A stretch of DNA of 39,115 bases. Source: a bacterium. Its GTDB lineage: Bacteria; Auribacterota; JABMQX01. The translations under genes were made by a program, and so were the position numbers. Below the pieces are notes generated by a model. The model had not been told where the DNA came from. It ran no database searches and saw nothing but the letters and a program-made list of their open reading frames with translations. This document shows, piece after piece, positions 21,475 through 29,610 of this stretch (the first letter of the stretch is position 1; the number at the start of each line of letters is the position of its first letter). The stretch is taken from positions 1 to 39,115 of the forward strand of contig JAUYEE010000302.1 in assembly GCA_030691545.1 (NCBI GenBank), read 5' to 3'.

Positions 21475-22899
21475 ATGGACTTTGTTCCGCAGACAGAGCA
21501 AGAGTTGCAGCGGATGCTTGAGGAAATCGGCGTTGAATCGTTCGATGAGCTTCTCAAGCAGGTCGTTCCGGACCTGAAGTGCTCGCTGCTTAACCTGCCC
21601 GACGGAATCTCTGAGCCGGAGTTGTTGGAGCGGATGAGGCGGCTCGCTTCCCGCAACGTCTCCGTCTCGCAACGAAATTCCTTCCTCGGAGCAGGCGCCT
21701 ACGACCATTTCATCCCGGAGGTCGTCCGCGACCTCTCGTCGCGAGCCGAGTTTTGCACCGCCTACACTCCCTACCAGCCGGAAGCCAGTCAGGGATTCCT
21801 CCAGGCGATGTTCGAGTACCAGACTTTGATCTGCGAGCTAACCGCGATGGAGGTGAGCAACGCGTCCCTCTACGACGGAGCTACCGCGATGGCTGAGGCG
21901 GTACTCATGGCGTTGAGGACGAAAACAGACCGCTCGAAAGTCCTTGTGTCTGGGGCCGTCCATCCCGAATATCGGGCAGTCCTCGAGACGTATCTCAGAG
22001 GTTCGCCGGTCCACATCGAGGAAGTCCGCAGGGAAGGGGGCCTGACGGCGCTCTCGGCTTTGGAAGAATTGGCTGACGACCAAACTGCTGCAGTCGTCCT
22101 TCAATCGCCCAACTTCTTTGGCTGCATCGAGGACATGAAGCTCGCTTGCGAGATTGCGCACGAAAACGGGAGCGTTTTCATCGCCGTCGTGAACCCCATT
22201 TCGCTTGGTATATTGTCGCCGCCTGGCGAGTACGCTGCTGACATCGCGGTTGGCGACGGGCAGCCTCTGGGAAACGATCTGGCGTTCGGGGGGCCCTACC
22301 TCGGCTTCATGGCGTGCACGGAATCCCTCATGCGGAAGATGCCGGGACGTATCATCGGGATGACCGGGGATGTCGAGGGGAAGCGAGGGTTCGTCCTGAC
22401 GCTCCAGACGCGAGAGCAGCACATCCGACGAGAGAAAGCCACGTCGAACATCTGCACGAATCACGCCCTTAACGCCCTGCGAACCTGCATCTACCTCTGC
22501 TGCCTCGGCAAACAGGGCATTCGCCGCGTCGGCGAGTTGAATCTCCAGAAAAGCCATTATCTCGCCGACCAGCTCAGTCAAATCAAAGGCCTGACCGTTG
22601 CCTTTTCATCTCCATTCTTCAACGAGTTCATGGTTCGCTGCCCCATTGCGCCTTCCGAGCTGAACAAACGTCTGGCACAACGAGGCATCCTCGGCGGCGT
22701 CGAGTGCGGACGATGCCTGCCCGCGTTCGCGCACGAGCGTCGGAGCCGGCCCACCGAACCCTGCGCGCTTCTGGACGGCGTTCGCTCGAGCGGCCAGGGG
22801 TATTCGGAGCTGGAGGACTGCCTGCTCATTTCCGTCACGGAGACCAAAACGAAAGAGCAGCTTGACGAGTTCGTCGCCGCTGTAAGGGAGGTGTTGTGA
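21475..22899 (+). CDS. gcvPA: Glycine dehydrogenase (decarboxylating) subunit 1, with an in-frame repeat insertion
   Basis: The N-terminal half of the split P protein, which with GcvPB decarboxylates glycine using PLP. At 474 residues it is about 28 longer than the usual 445-450. Family landmarks are intact (SFLGAGAYDHFIPEVVRDL, TAYTPYQPEASQG, SNASLYDGATAMAEA, FVLTLQTREQHIRREKATSNICTN). The excess lies near the C-terminus: the expected GILGG...GR then Y-ELED is split by LPAFAHERRSRPTEP and CALLDGVRSSGQG (about residues 415-441), and this insert corresponds to a copy of the 83-bp repeat found after gcvT. Reading then resumes normally (SELEDCLLISVTETKTKEQLD). A GGAGG lies eight bases before the ATG. 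The insert is near the end of a surface-exposed region by inference and may be tolerated. Confidence 0.95.
   Translation: MDFVPQTEQELQRMLEEIGVESFDELLKQVVPDLKCSLLNLPDGISEPELLERMRRLASRNVSVSQRNSFLGAGAYDHFIPEVVRDLSSRAEFCTAYTPYQPEASQGFLQAMFEYQTLICELTAMEVSNASLYDGATAMAEAVLMALRTKTDRSKVLVSGAVHPEYRAVLETYLRGSPVHIEEVRREGGLTALSALEELADDQTAAVVLQSPNFFGCIEDMKLACEIAHENGSVFIAVVNPISLGILSPPGEYAADIAVGDGQPLGNDLAFGGPYLGFMACTESLMRKMPGRIIGMTGDVEGKRGFVLTLQTREQHIRREKATSNICTNHALNALRTCIYLCCLGKQGIRRVGELNLQKSHYLADQLSQIKGLTVAFSSPFFNEFMVRCPIAPSELNKRLAQRGILGGVECGRCLPAFAHERRSRPTEPCALLDGVRSSGQGYSELEDCLLISVTETKTKEQLDEFVAAVREVL
22717..22799 (+). repeat. 83-bp repeat unit inserted in frame inside gcvPA
   Basis: It starts CTGCCCGCG and ends GAGCGGCCAGGG; the conserved core CTGCGCGCTTCTGGACGGCG matches the intergenic unit (20810-20892, minus strand) nearly perfectly. 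Equal length without gaps and retained frame show an insertion that keeps the protein readable. Confidence 0.75.
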
Positions 22900-24347
22900 G
22901 CGAGGCGCTGATCTTCGAGCAAAGTCATCCCGGACGGACGGCAGTCTCGCTACCTGAACTGGATGTTCCGGAGAAGCCTCTTGCGGAGCTTGTCCCGGAG
23001 AGGTTTCTGCGAAAGCAGCCGCCGCGGCTGCCGGAGGTCTCGGAAATCCAGCTTGTGCGGCACTTCACACGGCTCTCGCAGCGCAACTTTTGCGTGGATA
23101 CGCACTTCTACCCGCTCGGTTCCTGCACCATGAAATACAATCCGAAAGTGAACGAGCGGGTCGCAAGCCTCGACGGCTTCGCTCATCTTCATCCGTATCA
23201 ACCCGAGGAGGAAGCGCAGGGCATCCTCCAACTGATGTACGAGACGCAGGAGTGCCTCAGCGAAATCAGCGGCATGGACCGATTCACCCTCCAGCCTGCG
23301 GCTGGGGCGCACGGCGAGCTTCTCGGGATGATGCTCGTGAAAGCCTACCACCAGAGTAAAGGACGGTTGCCGAAGCGGGTGATCGTTCCCGACACTTCTC
23401 ACGGCACAAATCCCGCAAGCGTTGCCCTGACCGGTTTCACGGTGGAGGTCCTCTCGTCCCGTGCCGACGGGATGATAGACCCTGACGCTCTTGCCGGGGC
23501 GATGGACGACGACGTGGCAGCCATCATGTCCACGAATCCCAACACTCTCGGCCTGTTTGAAAAGGAAATCGTCCGAATCGCCGAAATCGCTCACCGGCAC
23601 GATGCGTTGATGTACTACGACGGAGCGAACCTCAACGGGCTCATGGGCATCTGCAAGCCGGGCGAGATGGGCTTCGACATCGTGCACGTGAATCTCCACA
23701 AAACCTTCTCGACGCCTCACGGAGGCGGTGGCCCGGGCGCCGGTCCCGTTGGAGTCAAGGAGAAGCTCGCTCCATTCCTCCCGGTTCCTCTGGTCGAAAA
23801 GGAGGGAGACCGGTACTACTTGAACTACGGTCTGCCTCAGTCTGTGGGGAAGATTCGAGCTTTCTACGGCAACATTTCCGTTATTATCAAAGCCTACGCA
23901 TACATTCTCGCTCTCGGCGGGAAGGGGCTGGCTCGTGCGACACGCGGAGCGCTGGTCAACGCCAACTATCTCCTGAGCCGACTGAAAGACACGTTTCCGG
24001 CGCCGTATGGCGACCGCTGCATGCATGAGTTCGTCCTGTCCGCAGCCAATCTCAAAGAACACGGTGTCCGTGCCCTCGACGTGGCGAAGGCGCTCATTGA
24101 CACGGGCTTCCATCCGCCAACGGTTTACTTCCCGCTGACTGTGCCGGAAGCGATGATGATTGAACCGACAGAGACCGAGACGCGAGAGACGCTCGATGCA
24201 TTCTCGTCGGCGATGATCGAAATCGCCGAGACTGCGAGAGCCAATCCCGATATGCTTCATGAATCGCCCAGAAAGGCGGTGGTGCGGCGGCTGGATGAAG
24301 TGAAAGCTGCCCGCCAGCCTGTCCTGCGGTGGAAACAGGGAGTGTGA
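22896..24347 (+). CDS. gcvPB: Glycine dehydrogenase (decarboxylating) subunit 2
   Basis: The C-terminal half of the split P protein (483 residues, normal length). It carries the PLP-binding lysine K269 in VHVNLHKTFSTPHGGGGPG, and the conserved blocks FYPLGSCTMKYNPK, HPYQPEEEAQG, PDTSHGTNPASVALTGF and YYDGANLNGLMG. It starts with GTG, overlapping the gcvPA stop by four bases (GTGA) after GGGAGG, so the two subunits are translationally coupled in a 1:1 manner. The operon ends here; a 637-bp repeat-rich gap follows. Confidence 0.97.
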   Translation: MSEALIFEQSHPGRTAVSLPELDVPEKPLAELVPERFLRKQPPRLPEVSEIQLVRHFTRLSQRNFCVDTHFYPLGSCTMKYNPKVNERVASLDGFAHLHPYQPEEEAQGILQLMYETQECLSEISGMDRFTLQPAAGAHGELLGMMLVKAYHQSKGRLPKRVIVPDTSHGTNPASVALTGFTVEVLSSRADGMIDPDALAGAMDDDVAAIMSTNPNTLGLFEKEIVRIAEIAHRHDALMYYDGANLNGLMGICKPGEMGFDIVHVNLHKTFSTPHGGGGPGAGPVGVKEKLAPFLPVPLVEKEGDRYYLNYGLPQSVGKIRAFYGNISVIIKAYAYILALGGKGLARATRGALVNANYLLSRLKDTFPAPYGDRCMHEFVLSAANLKEHGVRALDVAKALIDTGFHPPTVYFPLTVPEAMMIEPTETETRETLDAFSSAMIEIAETARANPDMLHESPRKAVVRRLDEVKAARQPVLRWKQGV

Positions 24348-24432
24348 GCGACATTCGCGGCGCGAGAGCGACGACCGGAGAATCAACAAGAGGGCGCGTC
24401 ACGGGAATGGTGCTCGTGCGGTGCGGCTGTAT

Positions 24433-24886
24433 CATAGTGGCATGGCCTATTGCGCCCTTACAGGGCTTGGACGATTCGCCTGGATTGGGACCCAGGGCGT
24501 TGCCCTGGGCTACAATATTGCGCCCTTTCAGGGCTTCGTCGAAGAGAAGATGCCCAGCCCCAATGGGGCGAGATAGCTCAGTGCACATTTTCGCAAATAC
24601 GGTGACAAACCAGGCGCGCCCGCCCGACGCGGCACAACCGCTTCGAGCGGCGCTGTGTCCTGCCGGGCTTCAGCCGGCAGTTTCCTTTAGCCACCGCCTT
24701 CAGGCGGTGGTGTGAGAGCCGCGGGACCTGCAGTCCGGAGCCGGCTTTAGCCGGGCTTCTCGACCAATGGATTCATCCGTAATACGTCACGGTATCTATG
24801 AATGGGAGCATGCAGGCCAGGGGAACGCCCTGGGAAAACCGCCACGCCCAACCTCCAAAAGCCCTGCAGGGGCCTCATAGAGGGTC
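24433..24886 (+). repeat. Composite palindromic repeat cluster, left copy (interrupted)
   Basis: A chain of short palindromes (GCGCCCTTACAGGGC, CCCAGGGCGTTGCCCTGGG, GCGCCCTTTCAGGGC, CAGCCCCAATGGGGCG) matches, in inverted orientation and the same order, the cluster at 34911-35133. The match is split: 24433-24582 corresponds to one part and 24815-24886 (CGCCCAACCTCCAAAAGCCC and neighbours) to the other. The rest of the 24348-24984 gap contains no gene that I can support. Confidence 0.75.
24583..24814. repeat. 232-bp insert of other hairpin repeats inside the left cluster
   Basis: Sequence absent from the right copy of the cluster. It holds its own hairpins: CCGCT/AGCGG near 24639, GCCGGGCTTCAGCCGGCA at 24662-24679 (shared with 19402-19419), the perfect 20-mer CCACCGCCTTCAGGCGGTGG at 24691-24710, and CCGGCTTTAGCCGG at 24741-24754. 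It seems to be one repeat cluster nested in another. Confidence 0.55.
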
Positions 24887-24984
24887 AATCCAGGCTGTAC
24901 TGCCTGTGACCACTGCGACAGGCGGCAAGCCAGTGCCACTGAAACGAAGGCACATTTTGCCGTGCCACTTCTGAAGGGTGACCG

Positions 24985-26160
24985 ATGAGGATATGCTATT
25001 TTGATTGCTTTTCTGGAATCAGCGGCGACATGACAGTCGGGGCGCTCCTCGACTGCGGGGTGGACTTTGCCGTGATTCGCCGTGAGGTTGAAAAACTCGA
25101 GTTGGCCGGCTACTCAATTTCGCGCAGAAGGCAGAAGCGATGCGGAATCACCGGGACGAAGTTCATCGTCAAAGTTGACCCAAAAAGCCCGCAGCCACAT
25201 CGCCACCTTCACAGCATTCTTGACCTGATTGAGAAGGCGCATCTCGACGAAAAAGTGAAAACCGATGCCACAGCAATTTTCCGAAGCCTCGCCCGCGCCG
25301 AGGCGAAGGTCCACAAAACCACGCCCGACAAAATCCATTTTCACGAGGTCGGGGCCGTGGATTCCATCATAGACATTGTCGCCACTGCGGTGGGAGTCAA
25401 TTCGCTGGCCGCTGACGCGTTCGTCAGCTCGCCCGTTGCCCTCGGCAGCGGAAGCGTTGTCTGCGAACATGGCATTCTTCCGGTGCCTGCGCCCGCGACG
25501 ATCGAGTTGCTGAGAGGGGCCAAGGTGTACTCGTCCGGACAGAAGCGGGAGTTAGTGACGCCGACCGGGGCGGCGATTCTGACGCACTACTGCCGCGAAT
25601 TCGGCGGCATCCCTGAAATGACTACGGAGCGAGTCGGGTATGGCGCCGGCTCCTTCGATGACCCGGAGCGCCCGAACCTCCTCCGAATCGTCATCGGGGA
25701 AACCGAAGAGGCGTATCTCCCGGACAGCCTCCAGGTCATCGAAACCAATGTGGACGACATGAACCCGGAGTTCTACGACCACATCTTTCGTCGCCTCTTC
25801 GATGCCGGCGCCCTGGACGTTTACCTCGTGCCCGTCCTCATGAAAAAGACGCGCCCCGCGAACGTCCTGACCGTTCTCGCCGAGCCAAAAGACAAACGCA
25901 AGCTCATCTCCATCATCCTCGACGAGACAACGACATTCGGCCTGCGAACCTACACCGTCGAGAAAGTCATGCTCAGCCGAAAGAGTATCACCGTGAAGAC
26001 AAAATTCGGCGAGGTGAAGGTCAAAATCGCCTTCGCCGGGAAGGACGTCAAAACCATCGCCCCGGAATTCGACGACTGCCGGCGAGTCGCCGAAGAAAAA
26101 CGCGTCCCCATCAAGGACGTCTTCCGCGAAGCGTTGGCTATTGCGGCCAGCAAGCTCTGA
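24985..26160 (+). CDS. larC: LarC: nickel insertion protein for the nickel-pincer (NPN) cofactor
   Basis: A 391-residue cytosolic protein that, in characterised relatives, inserts nickel into pyridinium-3,5-bisthiocarboxylic acid mononucleotide in a CTP-dependent reaction, completing the cofactor of lactate racemase LarA and related 2-hydroxyacid epimerases. Signatures are the N-terminal YFDCFSGISGDMTVGALLD, the block HFHEVGAVDSIIDIVATAVG, and the C-terminal-domain start IETNVDDMNPEFYD with LVPVLMKKTRPANVL. It is one continuous frame, unlike the frameshifted larC1/larC2 of Lactobacillus plantarum. AAGGG precedes the ATG. No larA, larB or larE lies within the window, so its client enzyme must be encoded elsewhere. 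Confidence 0.93.
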   Translation: MRICYFDCFSGISGDMTVGALLDCGVDFAVIRREVEKLELAGYSISRRRQKRCGITGTKFIVKVDPKSPQPHRHLHSILDLIEKAHLDEKVKTDATAIFRSLARAEAKVHKTTPDKIHFHEVGAVDSIIDIVATAVGVNSLAADAFVSSPVALGSGSVVCEHGILPVPAPATIELLRGAKVYSSGQKRELVTPTGAAILTHYCREFGGIPEMTTERVGYGAGSFDDPERPNLLRIVIGETEEAYLPDSLQVIETNVDDMNPEFYDHIFRRLFDAGALDVYLVPVLMKKTRPANVLTVLAEPKDKRKLISIILDETTTFGLRTYTVEKVMLSRKSITVKTKFGEVKVKIAFAGKDVKTIAPEFDDCRRVAEEKRVPIKDVFREALAIAASKL

Positions 26161-26213
26161 GAGGGCGGCAGGGCGTGAAGCCCGAATGACCAGTGTGGAG
26201 GACCCGCAGCCAG

Positions 26214-28559
26214 ATGGAACGGAAGCGCAGAATACCCGTTGTGAAAATTGCCACGGCAAAACTGGGCGTCTTCATTCTCAGCTTGCTTTGCGCGCCCTTC
26301 TACCAGACTGTCGCATCCCATGACGAGACGGTCTTGCCCACTGGCAATTCTCCGCAGGCTCTGGGGTTTCCGCATTTTCCCGACCGCGTGCACGCGTTCA
26401 TCTGGCGGAACTGGACGCTGGTCGAGCCGGAGCGCATCGCCAGAGTCCTCGATACTTCCGTCGAGAATGTGAAGGCGATCGCGAAGTCCATGGGACTTCC
26501 TCCCGGCCAATCGCTCGCCCCAGAACACAGGGCCCGCGGGTACATCACGGTTCTTCGCAGGAACTGGCATCTTCTCCCGTACGAGCAACTCCTCTTGCTG
26601 CTTGACATGTCCGCCGAGCAACTCGCTTATTCCCTTCGAGAGGATGACTTTCTTTTCATCAAGTTGGGTTCTTTGAAGCCCTCGTGCCCGCCGCTACGGT
26701 ATTCGGGCCCAAGCAAGGAAACGCAAGAGCGAGCCGAAGAGATCAAACGCATCGTTCGGGAGACCTTCGGCGAGGAGTTGGCGGAACCTGCTGAGCCTCG
26801 ATTCGCGTTTATTCGCGAGCTGAGCCAGCCGCGTCCTTCTCCCGTTTCGCCGCGGCCGAAGTCGAAATCCGTGTTCGACGTGCGATTCATCTATTCTTAC
26901 TTCGCCGTTTACGGTGACCCTCTGTTGGACCCTGACCTCGACCCTTATCCGGACGGTCTTCTACAGCGCCTCTCCGACTTGGGCGTGAACGGCGTCTGGA
27001 TACACACGGTCCTGCGCACGCTGGCGCCGGGCAAGACGTTCCCGGAGTTCGGCGAGAATCACGAGCGGCGGCTCGCCAACCTCCGGAAACTTGTCGAGCG
27101 AGCCAGCCGATACAACATCGCTGTTTATCTTTACATGAACGAGCCTCGCGCGATGCCGGGGAGTTTCTTCACGGGTCGCCCGGAGATGAGAGGCGTTCAG
27201 GAAGGCGACCACTTTGCCATGTGCACGTCCTCGCGAGAGGTCCGGGAATGGATGACGGGGGCACTGCAATATGTTTTTGAGAAGGTCCCTGGTCTGGGCG
27301 GTGTATTTACTATCACGGCTTCTGAGAATCTGACTAACTGCGCGTCGCACGGCGGTTCCACGGCGTGCGCGCGGTGCAAGGAGCGAAGCCCCGCCGAAAT
27401 CATTGCGGAAGTGAACGCGGCAGTTGAAGCCGGCGTTCACCGCGCAAACCCGGATGCCCGCGTGATCGTGTGGGATTGGGGATGGAATGATGGATGGGCT
27501 CCCGAAGTGATTTCGCGGCTGCCGAAAACGGTCTGGCTGATGTCGGTGAGTGAATGGTCGAAGCCCATCACGCGCGGCGGGGTGAGCACGACGGTCGGCG
27601 AGTACTCCATCTCGGCGGTCGGGCCCGGCCCGCGAGCCGCGAAGCACTGGCAATTGGCGAAGGAAGCCGGACTCAAGACCGTCGCAAAGGTTCAAGTAAA
27701 CAACACCTGGGAATTGTCCGCGGTCCCGTACCTGCCTGTGCTGGACCTCGTTGCGGAGCACTGCAACAACCTGGCGACAACAGGTGTGGACGGTCTGATG
27801 TTGTGCTGGACGCTCGGCGGGTATCCCTCGCCAAACTTAGAGGTCGCGCAGCATTTCAGTACGCGTCCGCCGCCGCAGAAGGAAGTTGTTCTCGATGCGG
27901 TTGCGGTCGGTCGGTTTGGGCCCGAGGGGGCGCCGCATGCCCGAAAATCGTGGACCGCGTTCAGCGACGCCTTTCGGGAGTTCCCGTTCCACGGCGGCGT
28001 GCTCTACACGGCCCCGATGCAGTTCGGCCCCTCAAACCTTCTGTACGGGACTGCGACAGGGTACGCGGCAACCATGATTGGGTTTCCTTACGACGATCTG
28101 GATCGCTGGCGGGGACCGTATCCGGCTGAGGTGTTTGCTGGTCAGTTTACCAAGCTGGCGGACGGTTGGAAGGGGGGGCTTGCGCACCTGGAGCAGGCAG
28201 TGAGCGAGGCGCCCCCGGACAAGGTGAAAGAGGCTCTTGCCGAACTTCGCTTCGCCGAGGCGGCGCTGTTGCACTTCGAGAGCGTTGCCAATCAAACACG
28301 CTTCACAATCGCACGAAACGCGCTGCTTGCAGCGGATAATCCCCTTTCTCCCGAACAGCGGAAACTTTTCGTCGAGGAAATGCGGCAGGCGGCTCTTGAC
28401 GAAATCCGCGTTGCGAGGCGACTCTTTACGCTTGCCCGGCAGGACTCCCGAATTGGATTCGAGGCCTCAAACCAGTACTACTATGTCCCCATTGACCTCG
28501 TGGAAAAAGTCATCAACTGCCGGTACATTCTCGACCATGTTCTGCCGGGAATGAAATAG
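26214..28559 (+). CDS. Secreted protein of unrecognised family: duplicated helical motif plus TIM-barrel-like domain
   Basis: A 781-residue protein. The ATG at 26214 follows GGAGG twelve bases upstream and gives a signal peptide (basic MERKRR, then a hydrophobic stretch 12-34). Residues 60-95 and 110-152 are two related helical units (RNWTLVEPERIARVLDTS and RNWHLLPYEQLLLLLDMS), each resembling a short helix-turn-helix. From about 210 to 560 the pattern suggests a glycoside-hydrolase-like barrel: DGLLQRLSDLGVNGVWIHTV, YNIAVYLYMNEPRAMPGSF, GGVFTITASENLTNC with nearby cysteines (ACARC), VIVWDWGWNDGW, TVAKVQVNNTWE, and GVDGLMLCWTLGGYPSPN. A helical C-terminal region follows. Acidic residues in ASENLT and NNTWE are candidates for catalysis. 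I cannot assign a CAZy family; substrate unknown. Confidence 0.75.
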   Translation: MERKRRIPVVKIATAKLGVFILSLLCAPFYQTVASHDETVLPTGNSPQALGFPHFPDRVHAFIWRNWTLVEPERIARVLDTSVENVKAIAKSMGLPPGQSLAPEHRARGYITVLRRNWHLLPYEQLLLLLDMSAEQLAYSLREDDFLFIKLGSLKPSCPPLRYSGPSKETQERAEEIKRIVRETFGEELAEPAEPRFAFIRELSQPRPSPVSPRPKSKSVFDVRFIYSYFAVYGDPLLDPDLDPYPDGLLQRLSDLGVNGVWIHTVLRTLAPGKTFPEFGENHERRLANLRKLVERASRYNIAVYLYMNEPRAMPGSFFTGRPEMRGVQEGDHFAMCTSSREVREWMTGALQYVFEKVPGLGGVFTITASENLTNCASHGGSTACARCKERSPAEIIAEVNAAVEAGVHRANPDARVIVWDWGWNDGWAPEVISRLPKTVWLMSVSEWSKPITRGGVSTTVGEYSISAVGPGPRAAKHWQLAKEAGLKTVAKVQVNNTWELSAVPYLPVLDLVAEHCNNLATTGVDGLMLCWTLGGYPSPNLEVAQHFSTRPPPQKEVVLDAVAVGRFGPEGAPHARKSWTAFSDAFREFPFHGGVLYTAPMQFGPSNLLYGTATGYAATMIGFPYDDLDRWRGPYPAEVFAGQFTKLADGWKGGLAHLEQAVSEAPPDKVKEALAELRFAEAALLHFESVANQTRFTIARNALLAADNPLSPEQRKLFVEEMRQAALDEIRVARRLFTLARQDSRIGFEASNQYYYVPIDLVEKVINCRYILDHVLPGMK

Positions 28560-28754
28560 TCCGTGAGAGCCTATGCGGGCTTCTTATGGGTGTGCCGTCG
28601 GCCACAGGCTTTCGTGCCGAAGCGCCGCTGGCGGCGCCAGTGACAAGGGAGGGAAACGGAGTTCGGCTGTGAAGCCTTCTGACTCAGGCCGGATTATGGT
28701 AAGAAGAGAAATGCAGCGGGCCTGAATGGGAAATATCAGGTTAGGAGAGTCCTC

Positions 28755-29534
28755 ATGCGAAGAACCATGATTTCCATTTCGTGCGTTGCTTTGCTTTTGA
28801 GCCTGGCGACGAACCTTTCCGGAGAGGCCGCGACGCCGGCGCGAACCTCGCAGGAGGAAACAACAAGCAGCCTTGACCGGGACAGCCATCTTGTCGGCTG
28901 GTGGAACTTTGACGAGAGTTCCGGTCGAGTCGCTCACGGTTCCTCGCAACATCCGCACAACGGCGACCTGAAAGGCGAGCTGACGTTTGACAAGAGCTCG
29001 GTCCCCGGCCGCATTGGCAGTGCGCTGAAGTTCCCCGGCGATGCTTCGGTCGAGGTAACGGCGTACAGAGGCGTCTCGGGCACTCACTCGCGAACCATTG
29101 CCGTCTGGATCAGGACGAAGAGTCCCAGAGGAGAAGTCGTTTCCTGGGGTTTGGACGATTACGGCAAAATGTGGACCCTCGGTTTCATTCGCGAACGCAT
29201 CGGCGTGACGCCGAAAGGCGGATACCTTTACATAAATCCTGAAATTCACGACGGCCAATGGCATCACGTCGTCGCCGTGGTAGAGGATGCTGAGCTGCCC
29301 AACCTCCACGACGACGTCAAATTGTATCTGGATGGCGAGCCAGCGGAGATTCACGACATCGGCCTGTTGGACCTTTGGCCGATTGAGACCGGCAGCGACC
29401 TCGACGTCCGAATTGGCAAAGGATTCCAGGGGGCGATGGATGACCTGCGCATTTATGATCGGGATCTTTCGGATAAAGAAATCAAGGACCTGTTCGGCTC
29501 AGTGAGCACTCGTTCGTCCTCGGAATCTCGCTGA
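28755..29534 (+). CDS. Secreted LamG-like (concanavalin A-fold) domain protein
   Basis: A 259-residue exported protein with a signal peptide (1-25) and a single LamG-type jelly roll: LVGWWNFDESSG, GSALKFPGDASVEV, RTIAVWIRTKS, DGQWHHVVAVVED, VKLYLDGEPAEI, and the closing GAMDDLRIYDRDLSDKEIKDLFG. Such domains usually bind glycans or act as adhesive modules; standing alone it is probably a binding protein, though function is not known. AGGAGAG lies ahead of the ATG. It shares orientation with its neighbours, 195 bp after the barrel protein and 76 bp before the reductase-like gene. Confidence 0.85.
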   Translation: MRRTMISISCVALLLSLATNLSGEAATPARTSQEETTSSLDRDSHLVGWWNFDESSGRVAHGSSQHPHNGDLKGELTFDKSSVPGRIGSALKFPGDASVEVTAYRGVSGTHSRTIAVWIRTKSPRGEVVSWGLDDYGKMWTLGFIRERIGVTPKGGYLYINPEIHDGQWHHVVAVVEDAELPNLHDDVKLYLDGEPAEIHDIGLLDLWPIETGSDLDVRIGKGFQGAMDDLRIYDRDLSDKEIKDLFGSVSTRSSSESR

Positions 29535-29610
29535 GCCACGTGGAAAGACAATGAACCAGTGAACTGCGCGGGCTGCCCCGGCCCCGATGGATTTTGAAAG
29601 GAGGCAGGAC

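Noticed and set aside
24433..24886. CRISPR array or tRNA cluster in the repeat-rich gap
   Set aside because: The repeats are short palindromes of differing sequence and spacing, not a constant repeat with unique spacers; no cas genes are present and no cloverleaf with a T-loop GGTTCGA was found.
28560..28754. Promoter for the LamG gene around TATGGT
   Set aside because: The -10 match is partial and no acceptable -35 lies at the proper distance; the gene could equally be reached by readthrough.
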